Of a DNA stretch of 23,347 nucleotides, positions 7,363 through 16,069 are shown piece after piece. Origin of the DNA: Fidelibacterota bacterium (GTDB lineage Bacteria; Fidelibacterota; UBA2242; B5-G15); contig QNCQ01000003.1 in assembly GCA_003645825.1 (NCBI GenBank), positions 1 to 23,347 on the forward strand. The letters are read 5' to 3'. Positions within the stretch are counted from its first letter, which is position 1. Each line of letters begins with the position of its first letter. The notes beneath the pieces were generated by a model, which saw only the letters and a list, made by a program, of their open reading frames with translations, made no database searches and was not told the DNA's origin. The position numbers and the translations under genes were made by a program.

Positions 7363-9471
7363 ATGGCTATGGGCAAGAAAGAGGTAAGGGAACAGATTAT
7401 CAAATTTCTAAGGGAAAAAAAGGGTTCTTTTTTTAAGCAGAGAACTATCTTTAAGAGAATAAAACCCAAAGAGGTAGCGTATAGTGAGTTCAAGAAGTTG
7501 CTAAGAGATCTTAGCAAGGAAGGTAGGATTGAGAGAGGTAGGAAGAATACGTACAGGTTTCCTGATGTGTCTAAGAATGTAGTTGGTACAATTACTTTGA
7601 AGAACAAAGGGTTTGGATTTGTAAAGACAGATTCCGGTGAGGAAATATTTATTGGAGGATACGATATTCTCAATTCCTTTGATGGTGACACTGTACTCGT
7701 ACAGAAGTATAGCAAACAGCGAGGTAAGTTGCCTGAGGGGAAGGTTGTAAAGATTTTGAAAAGAGCAAATAGACCTTTTTTTGGTACGCTTAAGAGGCGG
7801 GGTAAAAGATGGTATCTTATCCCGGAGGAACCAGAACACCCGGTGGAAATTCTTCTTGTAAATTCTATAGAAGGGATGGAGGAGGGTAAAATCGCCGAGG
7901 TCAGAGATCTTGTTTGGGATGATCCTCGGGATTTGCCCGAAGGACAAATTGTCAAGATTGTTGGAGATTTTACTGATCCAGTTAAGGACATTGAGGTAGT
8001 GAAAAGAATGTTTAATTTACCCGATAAATTTCCCCCAAGGGTTTTAAGGGAAGTAGATAATGTAAAAGAACCTGATATAGAGAAAGAGTTAGCTTATAGA
8101 GAAGATCTAAGGGGGAAGGATATTTTTACTATTGACCCTATTGATGCAAGGGATTTTGATGATGCTGTGTCGCTGGAATTGGATAAGGATGGGAATTATG
8201 TATTGGGGGTTCACATTTCGGATGTGAGTTATTTTGTTAGACCGGGTATGCACCTGGATCGGGAAGCATTGAAGAGGGGTTTGAGTGTTTATTTTGCGGA
8301 GGCGGTTATACCGATGTTGCCGGAGAAGCTTTCGGGTGAGCTTTGCAGTTTGAGGCCTAATGAAGATAAGCTTACTTACTCTGTTGAGATGGAACTAGAC
8401 AGACAAGGAAATTTGCTGGATTACAGAATCTTCCAAAGCGTTATTCGTTCGAAGAGGAGGTTTACGTATGAGGAAGTACAGGATATTCTCGATTCCGGAA
8501 AGGGAGATTTTTATGAGGTTCTGGCAAAAATGAGGGAACTTTCCAGGATTTTGTATGAGAAGCGCAGAACATACGGCAGTATTGATTTTGATATTCCTGA
8601 ACCCGTGTTTACCATGGATGTTGATGGCATTCCGCTTGATATCAGACCGAGTATTCGTCTTGATAGTCACAGGCTAATAGAAGAGTTTATGCTGGCAGCT
8701 AATAAGACTGTTGCTGAACATATTGCTGTTGTTCGGAAGAAAGAGAAGCTACCTTTTATTTATAGAGTGCATGAAAAGCCCAGTGAAGAATCGGTTAACG
8801 GGCTATATAACATTTTGAGAAGGTTCGGTTTAAACTTTACGAAGCCTGAAGAGTTTAAGCCTTCGGATTTGCAGATGATACTTGAATACGTAGAGGATTT
8901 TCCCTTCAAGAATTTTGTGGAGATGGTTTCTTTACGTTCCATGGCAAAAGCGAAGTATTCAACCAGAACACTCGGGCATTTTGGACTTGCTTTTAAGTAT
9001 TACACTCACTTTACTTCGCCGATTCGAAGATATCCTGATTTAGTGGTTCATAGATTGTTGAAATACTATGATAGGGAAATCAAAAAGGATGAGCTAAAAA
9101 ATATTCGTCGTGGCTTGAGGAAAATTGCCAAGAAGAGTTCTGAAAATGAACTCAAAGCCCTTGAAGCTGAGAGAGAGTATACGAAGATAAAACAGGTAAG
9201 ATTTCTGAAAGACAAGATAGGGGTACGGTATAAGGGGATAATCTCCGGGGTCGTAGAATATGGCTTTTTTGTGGAAATTTCTGATTTTCTTGTAGATGGA
9301 TTTGTTCATGTCAGAAATCTGTATGATGATTACTATGTTTATGATGGTCAGGAGCACATGATTGTGGGACGAAGGTATGGAAGGAAATATAGGTTAGGAG
9401 ATATTGTTGATGTCGTGATAAAAGATGTTTCGGTTGAGGAAAGAAGGGTTGATCTGGAGTTGGCTGAATGA
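7363..9471 (+). CDS. rnr: Ribonuclease R
   Basis: RNase R is a processive 3'-to-5' exoribonuclease that degrades structured RNA in the cytoplasm. All domains are present in 702 residues: an N-terminal winged helix (about 1-66), two cold-shock-type RNA-binding domains (about 70-135 with NKGFGFVKTD, and 138-215), the RNB catalytic domain (about 240-590) and a C-terminal S1 domain (about 620-702, KGIISGVVEYGFFVEI). The catalytic acidic cluster TIDPIDARDFDDAVS gives Asp258, Asp264, Asp266 and Asp267, matching the four metal-binding aspartates of the E. coli enzyme. The conserved Y-rich/Arg segment 'HFGLAFKYYTHFTSPIRRYPDL' (about 540-562) is intact. The ATG directly follows the Omp85 stop with no clear Shine-Dalgarno; ATG at 7369 is an equal alternative. 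The winged helix and full C-terminus favour RNase R over RNase II. Confidence 0.97.
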   Translation: MAMGKKEVREQIIKFLREKKGSFFKQRTIFKRIKPKEVAYSEFKKLLRDLSKEGRIERGRKNTYRFPDVSKNVVGTITLKNKGFGFVKTDSGEEIFIGGYDILNSFDGDTVLVQKYSKQRGKLPEGKVVKILKRANRPFFGTLKRRGKRWYLIPEEPEHPVEILLVNSIEGMEEGKIAEVRDLVWDDPRDLPEGQIVKIVGDFTDPVKDIEVVKRMFNLPDKFPPRVLREVDNVKEPDIEKELAYREDLRGKDIFTIDPIDARDFDDAVSLELDKDGNYVLGVHISDVSYFVRPGMHLDREALKRGLSVYFAEAVIPMLPEKLSGELCSLRPNEDKLTYSVEMELDRQGNLLDYRIFQSVIRSKRRFTYEEVQDILDSGKGDFYEVLAKMRELSRILYEKRRTYGSIDFDIPEPVFTMDVDGIPLDIRPSIRLDSHRLIEEFMLAANKTVAEHIAVVRKKEKLPFIYRVHEKPSEESVNGLYNILRRFGLNFTKPEEFKPSDLQMILEYVEDFPFKNFVEMVSLRSMAKAKYSTRTLGHFGLAFKYYTHFTSPIRRYPDLVVHRLLKYYDREIKKDELKNIRRGLRKIAKKSSENELKALEAEREYTKIKQVRFLKDKIGVRYKGIISGVVEYGFFVEISDFLVDGFVHVRNLYDDYYVYDGQEHMIVGRRYGRKYRLGDIVDVVIKDVSVEERRVDLELAE

Positions 9472-10379
9472 AAGGGGAAGTTTTTGAGTCTATATCGTGC
9501 CCTCTCTGTGGTAATGATGAATATAGAGAGGTGTTGACTACGTATGATCGCTTTGACAGACAAAGGAGGTTGAAGTTTTTTATTGTCGAGTGTAAGGAAT
9601 GTGGTTTGAGATATCTAAATCCCAGAATCAAAGAAGAGTTTATAGGAAACTTTTACAGGGATACTGAGTATGATCCTTTTATATCAACTACTGGGAGGAA
9701 TGACCTTCAATCTTTGCTATACAGAGGATTTAGAAAACTAAATCTAGGATTTAAGTATAATGTTGTTAGGGGATTGAAATTGAGAGGACGTCTGCTCGAT
9801 ATCGGATGCGCCACAGGGGAATTTCTCGAAGTTATGAGGAAGGCAGGATGGAAAGTTGTAGGGGTAGAGCCTGATAGAGTGAGTAGGGAATTTGTTGTCA
9901 AAAAGGGGATTCGGGTTTACAGGGCTCTGGAAGAGCTGCAAGGGGATAGTCAGTTTGATATTATTACCATGTGGCATTCGCTTGAGCATATATATGGATT
10001 AAGATCTTCGGTTGAAAGTATTTCTCGCCTGAGCAAGGTGGGGGGGTATGTGGTGGTCGCAGTTCCAAATGTGGATTCGTACGGACTGAGGGTTTACAGG
10101 GAACACTGGGTTGCTCTTGATGCTCCACGGCATGTATATCATTTTGACTTTGGCACACTGGTAAGGCTGTTTGGTTTGTATGAAATGGAATTAATTCGCA
10201 CCAGGTTTTTATTGCTGGATACTTTTTATAATCATGTAAAAAGTTTTTTCTTAAAAAATGAAAATATGTTAAACTTTTATTATCTTATATGCACTGTGAG
10301 TAAGGAGCTTATAAAAACATGCGTTGTATCTCAGAAAAATATTTCAACTTTGATTTATGTATTCAGAAAGCGAGGGTAG
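9468..10379 (+). CDS. Zinc-ribbon class I SAM-dependent methyltransferase
   Basis: The 303-residue protein begins with a four-cysteine zinc ribbon (Cys11-x2-Cys14 and Cys42-x2-Cys45, the second as ECKECGLRYLNPR). A Rossmann methyltransferase domain of the Methyltransf_23 type follows. Motif I is LLDIGCATGEFLEV (about 109-122), the acidic end of strand 2 is VVGVEPD (130-136), and FDIITMWHSLEHI (about 164-176) matches motif IV with the typical 'hvLEHv' form. This architecture is frequent in polysaccharide and O-antigen clusters, where members methylate sugars or act on nucleotide sugars, which agrees with the sugar genes downstream; the exact substrate is unknown. The start overlaps the rnr stop as ATGA. 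The C-terminal 60 residues are Phe/Lys/Asn-rich and less conserved. Confidence 0.9.
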   Translation: MKGEVFESISCPLCGNDEYREVLTTYDRFDRQRRLKFFIVECKECGLRYLNPRIKEEFIGNFYRDTEYDPFISTTGRNDLQSLLYRGFRKLNLGFKYNVVRGLKLRGRLLDIGCATGEFLEVMRKAGWKVVGVEPDRVSREFVVKKGIRVYRALEELQGDSQFDIITMWHSLEHIYGLRSSVESISRLSKVGGYVVVAVPNVDSYGLRVYREHWVALDAPRHVYHFDFGTLVRLFGLYEMELIRTRFLLLDTFYNHVKSFFLKNENMLNFYYLICTVSKELIKTCVVSQKNISTLIYVFRKRG

Positions 10380-10381
10380 TA

Positions 10382-11401
10382 ATGAAAAGATATCTGATAT
10401 GGCCTGTTGTTTTATCTTTTGTTGTAATTACTTCGTGTTCTATGCAGAAGACAGCAAGGGGGCCTCTGGACATAGTGTATGTATTGTCCGATGAGGAAAG
10501 TCAGAAGGTGCTAAAGCCTGTGATTGATACTTTAATGGCGTTCGGTATAAGAGCTCCGGAGTTTCAGCCTTTTTATGAGGTGAAGTGGTTTCCTCTTACA
10601 AACCTTCCGGGCTTAAAGATGTATCATAATTTGATAGTTATTGCCAATCTTAATACTGAACTTGGGAAGGCACTTGCCAGGAGGATTCTCCCTGGCGATA
10701 GGTATAAAATGGCTTTCGAGGATAGTTTGAATTTATTTTTTGTGCAAGATTTCTGGGTTAGTGAACAGGTGTTTTTTCTTATTGTTGGTAGAGATTTAAG
10801 CAAGGTGAAAGAATCCATCCTGGCTAATATTGGATGGATCTATAAAAAGATAGATGAAAATTTTGCTACTCAGGAGAAAAAATATATATTTAAATATGGT
10901 GAGCAGAAAAATATTTCGAGGCACTTGTGGGAGAAGTACCACTGGACTATGAGAATTCAGCATGATTATGTGTTGTTAAGGGAGTATCCGGATAGGGGTT
11001 TTGTCTGGTTGGGAAGAGGATTCCCGTACCGATGGGTTTCTGTGTCTTGGGCGAAGGGGTTTAAGCCTGATTGGATGACAGAGTCAGGCCTTTATGAAAA
11101 GAGAAATGAGATAGGTAAGTTCTATCGGGACATAAGAACAGATAAGCGGTTTCTGGGATATTACTGGACAAAGTTTGGCAAGTGGAAGGCTTTGAAAATG
11201 TATGGTTTGTGGTATCATGAAAAAGAGACCAAAGGCGGTCCCTTTATCACCTATGCTTTTTATGATTTGAGTACCGATAGAACTTTTGTAGTTGATATGC
11301 TTGTTTTTGCCCCTGGGGAAAAGGTTACGATACTGTTGCGTCAGGTTGAATTAATGGCGAAAACACTTACTACTACCTATGACCCAAAAATTCTGGATTA
11401 A
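10382..11401 (+). CDS. DUF4837 family lipoprotein
   Basis: Starting at ATG 10382 gives 339 residues and a textbook lipoprotein signal: MKRY, a hydrophobic core, and lipobox ITSC with Cys19. An upstream in-frame ATG at 10319 would bury this signal inside the methyltransferase gene, so 10382 is preferred. The mature part matches DUF4837, a family of unknown function known mostly from Bacteroidetes and relatives: an opening DIVYVLSDEESQKVLKPVIDT, 'MRIQHDYVLLREYPD' in the middle, and a late 'KMYGLWYHEKETKGGPFITYAFYD' with the GGPF turn. Residue 20 after the Cys is Ser rather than Asp, so outer-membrane sorting would be expected by the E. coli rule. It is likely anchored by the lgt pathway. The role is not known. 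Confidence 0.85.
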   Translation: MKRYLIWPVVLSFVVITSCSMQKTARGPLDIVYVLSDEESQKVLKPVIDTLMAFGIRAPEFQPFYEVKWFPLTNLPGLKMYHNLIVIANLNTELGKALARRILPGDRYKMAFEDSLNLFFVQDFWVSEQVFFLIVGRDLSKVKESILANIGWIYKKIDENFATQEKKYIFKYGEQKNISRHLWEKYHWTMRIQHDYVLLREYPDRGFVWLGRGFPYRWVSVSWAKGFKPDWMTESGLYEKRNEIGKFYRDIRTDKRFLGYYWTKFGKWKALKMYGLWYHEKETKGGPFITYAFYDLSTDRTFVVDMLVFAPGEKVTILLRQVELMAKTLTTTYDPKILD

Positions 11402-11422
11402 AAGGGGAAGATAGCTGGTATC

Positions 11423-12304
11423 ATGGATATATTAATAACCGGTGCGAATGGAATGCTGGGAGAAAAATGTTTTGAGGTTTTGTCTGAAAGATATTCTGTA
11501 ATAGTTACGGACCTGAGTGATCGTTGCGTCTATTCTGATAGGGCAACGTATGCAAAACTGGACATAACAATAGAGGATGATGTGATAGGTTTTGTGAGGG
11601 AACTAAGACCGGATGCTGTTGTGAATTGTGCGGCTTACACTGATGTTGATGGAGCGGAGAAATTCAAGGATATTGCCTGGAATGTAAATGTAAAGGGGGT
11701 TGAAAATCTCATAAGAGCTGTGGAACCCCTTGGATCGCACCTGATACATATTTCAACTGATTATGTATTCGATGGAGATGGTGGTCCTTATAAGGAAGGG
11801 GACCCCCCTAATCCTGTGAACTATTACGGTTTCACCAAGTTGAAGTCAGAGGAACTGCTTCGAAGATCAGAGATACCGCATACCATCGTTCGGACTAATG
11901 TGCTATTTGGGCAGACCCACTATCAGCAGGCAAGTTTTGTGCACTGGGTTGTCTCTCAGGTCAGCAGCAGGAAAGTTATTCATGTTGTTAATGATCAATT
12001 TGGTAATCCAACCTGGGTAGATGGACTTGCTGAGGCAATTGCTAGGATACTTGAAAGAAAGGCATATGGACTTTACCACTATGGAGGCAAAGATTACATA
12101 AATCGTTTTGCATTTGCTCTTGAGATAGTGGCTGTATTTGGGCTTGACCCGAAGTTCGTAAGGCCCACGACTACGCGGGCGTTAGGGCAGGTGGCGAAGA
12201 GGCCATATAGAGGGGGACTTGTTGTGGATAAGATAAAGAAAGAATTGGGTGTGAGGATATACTCTGTCCGTGAAGCGCTTCGGGCAATGAAAGAGGGGCA
12301 GTGA
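11423..12304 (+). CDS. rfbD: dTDP-4-dehydrorhamnose reductase family (RmlD-like) protein
   Basis: RmlD reduces dTDP-4-dehydrorhamnose to dTDP-L-rhamnose with NAD(P)H. The 293-residue protein has the dinucleotide fold GANGMLG (residues 7-13), NCAAYTDVDGAE (68-79, almost identical to the RmlD signature), the catalytic STDYVFDG (111-118) and the YGFTK motif with Tyr135 and Lys139. 'PNPVNYYGFTKLKSEELL' is the standard active-site helix. A purine-rich AAGGGGAAG at 11402-11410 precedes the start. No rmlA, rmlB or rmlC lies in the window, so the other steps must be encoded elsewhere. Related reductases in the SDR family make other deoxysugars, so rhamnose is likely but not proven. It heads a three-gene sugar block. 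Confidence 0.88.
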   Translation: MDILITGANGMLGEKCFEVLSERYSVIVTDLSDRCVYSDRATYAKLDITIEDDVIGFVRELRPDAVVNCAAYTDVDGAEKFKDIAWNVNVKGVENLIRAVEPLGSHLIHISTDYVFDGDGGPYKEGDPPNPVNYYGFTKLKSEELLRRSEIPHTIVRTNVLFGQTHYQQASFVHWVVSQVSSRKVIHVVNDQFGNPTWVDGLAEAIARILERKAYGLYHYGGKDYINRFAFALEIVAVFGLDPKFVRPTTTRALGQVAKRPYRGGLVVDKIKKELGVRIYSVREALRAMKEGQ

Positions 12305-13027
12305 ATGGCGGAATCCTTGGTGATCGTTCCTACTTACAATGAGAAGGATAATATTCAAACAGTTGTCGAGCGCGTGAATGCGCTGGGTGTTGATATTGAT
12401 ATACTTGTTGTTGATGATAATAGTCCTGATGGAACGGCTGAAATTGTTAAAGAGTTGCAGACAAAATATGAAAATCTTCATCTGATGGAGAGGGTAGGTA
12501 AACTGGGACTTGGTTCAGCTTATGTTGCAGGGTTTAAATGGGCTCTTAAGAGGGATTATGAGTATATTCTGGAGATGGATGCTGATCTATCGCATAATCC
12601 GTTTGATATACCGAGGTTGATAAACAGGGCGAAGGAGGGGTATGATGTTGTTATAGGGTCGAGGTATTGTAATGGGGTTAATGTTATCCACTGGCCGATA
12701 AAACGGTTGATTTTGAGCTATGGAGCAAACAAGTATACGAGGATGGTAACAGGTTTACCTATAAAGGATTGTACTTCTGGTTTTAAGTGTTATAGGAGGG
12801 AAGTACTGGAAAGTATTGATCTTGAAAGGATAAAGTCATCGGGATATTCTTTTCAGATTGAGATGAAGTTCAGAGCATGGAAAAAAGGTTTCTCTCTCGT
12901 TGAGGTACCGATAATATTTGAGGAAAGGTCCGAGGGGCGCTCAAAAATGACAAAGGCAATTATTTATGAAGCTGTTTTTATGGTCTGGAAGTTAAAAATT
13001 CTCAGTTTGTTGGGGCTTTTGAAGTAG
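12305..13027 (+). CDS. Dpm1-like polyprenol-phosphate mannose synthase (GT2)
   Basis: A 240-residue family 2 glycosyltransferase of the dolichol/polyprenol-phosphate mannose synthase group, which loads a sugar from GDP-mannose (or similar) onto a polyprenyl phosphate at the cytoplasmic side of the membrane. Visible motifs are IVPTYNEKDNI (7-17), VVDDNSPDGTA (35-45), EMDADLSHNP (90-99, the metal-binding D-x-D of Dpm1), 'DCTSGFKCYRREVL' and the late 'RSEGRSKM', all in the order of Dpm1. There is no C-terminal multi-membrane GtrA domain, only a short hydrophobic tail (AVFMVWKLKILSLLGLLK). The ATG abuts the rmlD-like stop, with GAGGGG 5 bases upstream. Donor specificity (mannose or glucose) cannot be read from the sequence. 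Confidence 0.92.
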   Translation: MAESLVIVPTYNEKDNIQTVVERVNALGVDIDILVVDDNSPDGTAEIVKELQTKYENLHLMERVGKLGLGSAYVAGFKWALKRDYEYILEMDADLSHNPFDIPRLINRAKEGYDVVIGSRYCNGVNVIHWPIKRLILSYGANKYTRMVTGLPIKDCTSGFKCYRREVLESIDLERIKSSGYSFQIEMKFRAWKKGFSLVEVPIIFEERSEGRSKMTKAIIYEAVFMVWKLKILSLLGLLK

Positions 13028-13042
13028 GATTTGAAGCAGGGA

Positions 13043-15106
13043 ATGCAAATATCTGTAATTATAGTTAGTTATAACGTTAAGGAGTTTCTGTACCAGTGCC
13101 TTGTATCTCTTAGAAAGGCGCTTGAGGGAATTGGGTCGGAGATTGTGGTTGTTGATAACAATTCTGTAGATGGGACCCCGATAGTGGTTGAGGAGAATTT
13201 TCCGGATGTGAAACTTATTAGGAACGATAAGAATTATGGATTTGCAAGGGCATGTAATCAAGGACTTAAAATAACAAGAGGAAAATACATACTTTTTTTG
13301 AATCCCGATACAATTATTCAGGAGGATACCATCAGGACAATGCTGAGTTTTTTTGAGGATCATGGCGATGCAGGTGCTGCTGGGTGTAAAATTCTCAATT
13401 CTGATGGTACACTTCAGTTGCCATGCCGAAGAAGTTTCCCTTCCCCCTTTGTGGCTTTTACCAAATTAGTAGGGCTTAGCAGATTGTTTCCTCAAAGCAG
13501 GTTGTTTGGTAGATATAATCTTACCTATCTTGATCCCGATGAAGTTTATCCAGTGGATGCTGTTAGTGGGTCTTTTATGATGATAAGAAGAGAGGTGTAT
13601 GAGAAGATTGGGGGTTTTGATGAAAACTTTTTTATGTATGGAGAGGATCTTGACTATTGCTATCGAATAAACAAAGCTGGTTGGAGAGTTTATTATGTGC
13701 CGCTTACGAAGATTATACACTATAAAGGTGAAAGTGCAAAGCTGGCCAATTTCGACAATATCATAACGTTTTACAAAGCTATGGATATTTTTGTACGAAA
13801 ATACTATGGAAGAGGTTATTCTGCCATTACTGATGTTGTATTGAGGACCGGGATTATTATACGTGGTGTTATTTCCTTTCTGGGTAAGTTGTTGAAGAAA
13901 TATTCTATTCTTATTATAGATACAGTGCTGATAATATCCGGAATTCTGGTGGCTCATAGGTTTCAGCCTACTCCTTTGCCACCTTATAGAATTTTGTTTT
14001 CTCTTATTGCTATCTATGTTATGATCTGGATTGGCATAGGTTACGTTGTGGGGTTGTACGACAAACGGGAGCTGTCTTATTCAAGAGCTCTTGTGGCTTC
14101 CTTTTTAAGTTTTACTATATCTGCAGTTATAAATGGGGTGTTAAAAGCTTCGCTGTACTCTCCAAAGTTCTTAATATGGAGTTTTGTTCTGGTTAGTATT
14201 TTGCTCCCGGGCTGGCGCCTTTTTGTGTTAGTATTGCAAAGGAGAAGATTAATATCGCCGTCTTCATTTATCTCGAGAACTTTGCTTTCGAGAAGGGTTA
14301 TCATTGTTGGTGCTGGAAATGAAGGGAGAAGGGTAGCTAAGCGTTTACATAAACATTTGGAGCTGGGTTTTGAGATTATTGGTTTTGTAGACAAGGAGTT
14401 TATCCCAGGCAGAATAAATGAATTTCCATTTCTTGGCACCGTTAGAGATTTGCCTGAAATAATAAGGATACACAGAGCCACGGAATTAATCTTTACTCTT
14501 GATAGATTTAACAACAATGATATTTTGACTATAATGGACTCCATTAAACAGATGAGGATACATGCCAGGATAGTTCCTCAGCAGCTTGACTATATTCTGG
14601 GTAAATCAAGTGTGGAGAAGATAGAGGATATTCCGTTGGTGGATGTGGATTACAGTATATATAGGCCTGTTAATAAAATATTAAAAAGGACGTTTGATAT
14701 TGTTGTTTCGTTTTTTCTTTCTGGTTTTACGCTTTTTGCTCTGCCTTGGTTATACCTTGTGGGATTCAGGCTTGAGCGTGGAAGGTTCGTCGGTGTGGAG
14801 GGTAAGATTTTCTCTGGGTTTTTGCTTAAGAGGGGAAAAGATGGTGGGGGAAATACTTTTATTGAGAAGCTTCCCCTGAGTTTATCTGTTCTTAGAGGGG
14901 ATATGAGCATCGTTGGAAGTGAACTTGTTAAACCGAATCCTTCCTGTGTATATCTAAGGTGTAAACCGGGATTGACAGGTCTTGGACAGCTGCAGAAAAA
15001 CTCTTGTGTCGGTAAGGAGGCTAACAATTTTGAGTATTATTACATGTTGAATTATTCGCTTTTTCTTGACATAGAAATAATAGTTAAAGCATTGTTAAAA
15101 ATTTGA
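13043..15106 (+). CDS. Fused GT2 glycosyltransferase and WbaP-like sugar transferase (degenerate C-terminal domain)
   Basis: Two enzymes appear joined in 687 residues. Residues 1 to about 265 form a rhamnosyltransferase-like GT2 domain: ISVIIVSYNVKEF, VVVDNNSVDGT (about 36-46), LFLNPDT (about 83-89), GGFDENFFMYGEDLDYCYR and HYKGES. About 275-395 hold four to five membrane segments, then a Rossmann-like CoA_binding_3 domain (IIVGAGNEGRRVAKRL, about 419-434). The end (about 544-687) resembles a bacterial sugar transferase of the WbaP/WcaJ group: KRTFDIVVSFFLSGF, then LPLSLSVLRGDMSIVGSE and KPGLTGLGQLQKNS. The segment between, which normally carries the KFRTM and Asp-Glu catalytic dyad, is shortened to about 50 residues without these motifs. 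The phosphoglycosyltransferase part may thus be inactive. ATG 13043 is chosen because GT2 domains usually begin a few residues before this strand; TTG 13031 is the longer alternative. Confidence 0.85.
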   Translation: MQISVIIVSYNVKEFLYQCLVSLRKALEGIGSEIVVVDNNSVDGTPIVVEENFPDVKLIRNDKNYGFARACNQGLKITRGKYILFLNPDTIIQEDTIRTMLSFFEDHGDAGAAGCKILNSDGTLQLPCRRSFPSPFVAFTKLVGLSRLFPQSRLFGRYNLTYLDPDEVYPVDAVSGSFMMIRREVYEKIGGFDENFFMYGEDLDYCYRINKAGWRVYYVPLTKIIHYKGESAKLANFDNIITFYKAMDIFVRKYYGRGYSAITDVVLRTGIIIRGVISFLGKLLKKYSILIIDTVLIISGILVAHRFQPTPLPPYRILFSLIAIYVMIWIGIGYVVGLYDKRELSYSRALVASFLSFTISAVINGVLKASLYSPKFLIWSFVLVSILLPGWRLFVLVLQRRRLISPSSFISRTLLSRRVIIVGAGNEGRRVAKRLHKHLELGFEIIGFVDKEFIPGRINEFPFLGTVRDLPEIIRIHRATELIFTLDRFNNNDILTIMDSIKQMRIHARIVPQQLDYILGKSSVEKIEDIPLVDVDYSIYRPVNKILKRTFDIVVSFFLSGFTLFALPWLYLVGFRLERGRFVGVEGKIFSGFLLKRGKDGGGNTFIEKLPLSLSVLRGDMSIVGSELVKPNPSCVYLRCKPGLTGLGQLQKNSCVGKEANNFEYYYMLNYSLFLDIEIIVKALLKI

Positions 15107-15112
15107 GGGGGT

Positions 15113-16069
15113 ATGTCGGGCATAATTTTAGACTTTGAGAAGCCAATTGTTGAGCTGGAGAAGAAAATACAAGAAATGAAGGACATCTCCGCTGCAAATG
15201 GGATGGATCTGTCAGGTGAGATAAAAAGTCTTGAGGCAAAACTGGAAAAGTTGATAAAAAAGACCTATTCTAACCTCACAAGGTGGCAGAGGGTTCAGCT
15301 TGCAAGGCATCCTGCAAGACCTTATACCCTTGATTATATTTCCAGAATTTGTTCAGAATTTATTGAGGTTCATGGAGATAGATTTTTTGGAGATGATAAA
15401 GCTATTGTTACGGGATTCGGTGTGATAGATGATCTTAAAGTAGTTATTATTGGACAGCAAAAAGGAAGAAGTACCAAGGAGAATCTGTATAGGAATTTTG
15501 GTATGCCTCACCCAGAGGGTTACAGAAAAGCTCTTAGAGTTATGAAGCTTGCAGAGAAATTCAATAAGCCTGTTATTTCCTTTATTGACACTCCAGGTGC
15601 TTATCCGGGAATAGGGGCTGAGGAGAGAGGGCAGGCAGAGGCAATTGCCAGAAATCTGTTTGAGATGTCAAGGCTAAGAGTACCCATACTTATTGTTGTT
15701 ATAGGGGAAGGTGCGAGTGGTGGTGCGCTCGGTATTGGGGTAGGGGATAGGATACTTGTTATGGAGAATACCTGGTATTCAGTGATTTCTCCTGAAGGTT
15801 GTGCTTCGATCCTCTTTAGGGATGCTTCTAAAGCTCCCATAGCAGCTGAAGCTATGAAAGTGACGGCGTATGATCTTGGGGAACTTGGAATTGCGGATGA
15901 GATTATCCCGGAGCCGATTGGAGGTGCTCACAGGGATTATGATATGGCTGCAAAATATGTTAAAGAGACTATAGTTAGACATTTGAGAGAACTTTTACAA
16001 ATTCCAGTGGATGAGCTTGTTGAGAGAAGAATCCACAAATATGGCATGATGGGTTCATGGGATGAGTAA
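15113..16069 (+). CDS. accA: Acetyl-CoA carboxylase carboxyltransferase subunit alpha
   Basis: AccA and AccD together move the carboxyl group from carboxybiotin to acetyl-CoA to make malonyl-CoA, the first step of fatty acid synthesis in the cytoplasm. The 318 residues align with AccA over their full usual length: an N-terminal coiled helix pair (LEFEKPI-like LDFEKPIVELEKKIQEMK), then WQRVQLARHPARPYTLDYI, HGDRFFGDDKAIV, GRSTKENLYRNFGMPHPEGYRKALR, FIDTPGAYPGIGAEERGQ and the oxyanion-type IGEGASGGALGIG, ending in 'SPEGCASILFRD'. GAGGGGG at 15105-15111 serves as ribosome site. The partner accD is not in the window. The last 8 bases, ATGAGTAA, contain the start of the next gene. Confidence 0.98.
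   Translation: MSGIILDFEKPIVELEKKIQEMKDISAANGMDLSGEIKSLEAKLEKLIKKTYSNLTRWQRVQLARHPARPYTLDYISRICSEFIEVHGDRFFGDDKAIVTGFGVIDDLKVVIIGQQKGRSTKENLYRNFGMPHPEGYRKALRVMKLAEKFNKPVISFIDTPGAYPGIGAEERGQAEAIARNLFEMSRLRVPILIVVIGEGASGGALGIGVGDRILVMENTWYSVISPEGCASILFRDASKAPIAAEAMKVTAYDLGELGIADEIIPEPIGGAHRDYDMAAKYVKETIVRHLRELLQIPVDELVERRIHKYGMMGSWDE

Noticed and set aside
7359..7991. 210-codon open frame on the minus strand inside RNase R
   Set aside because: It is antisense to a fully conserved RNase R N-terminus; its Ser/Pro-rich translation looks like a shadow and has no motif.
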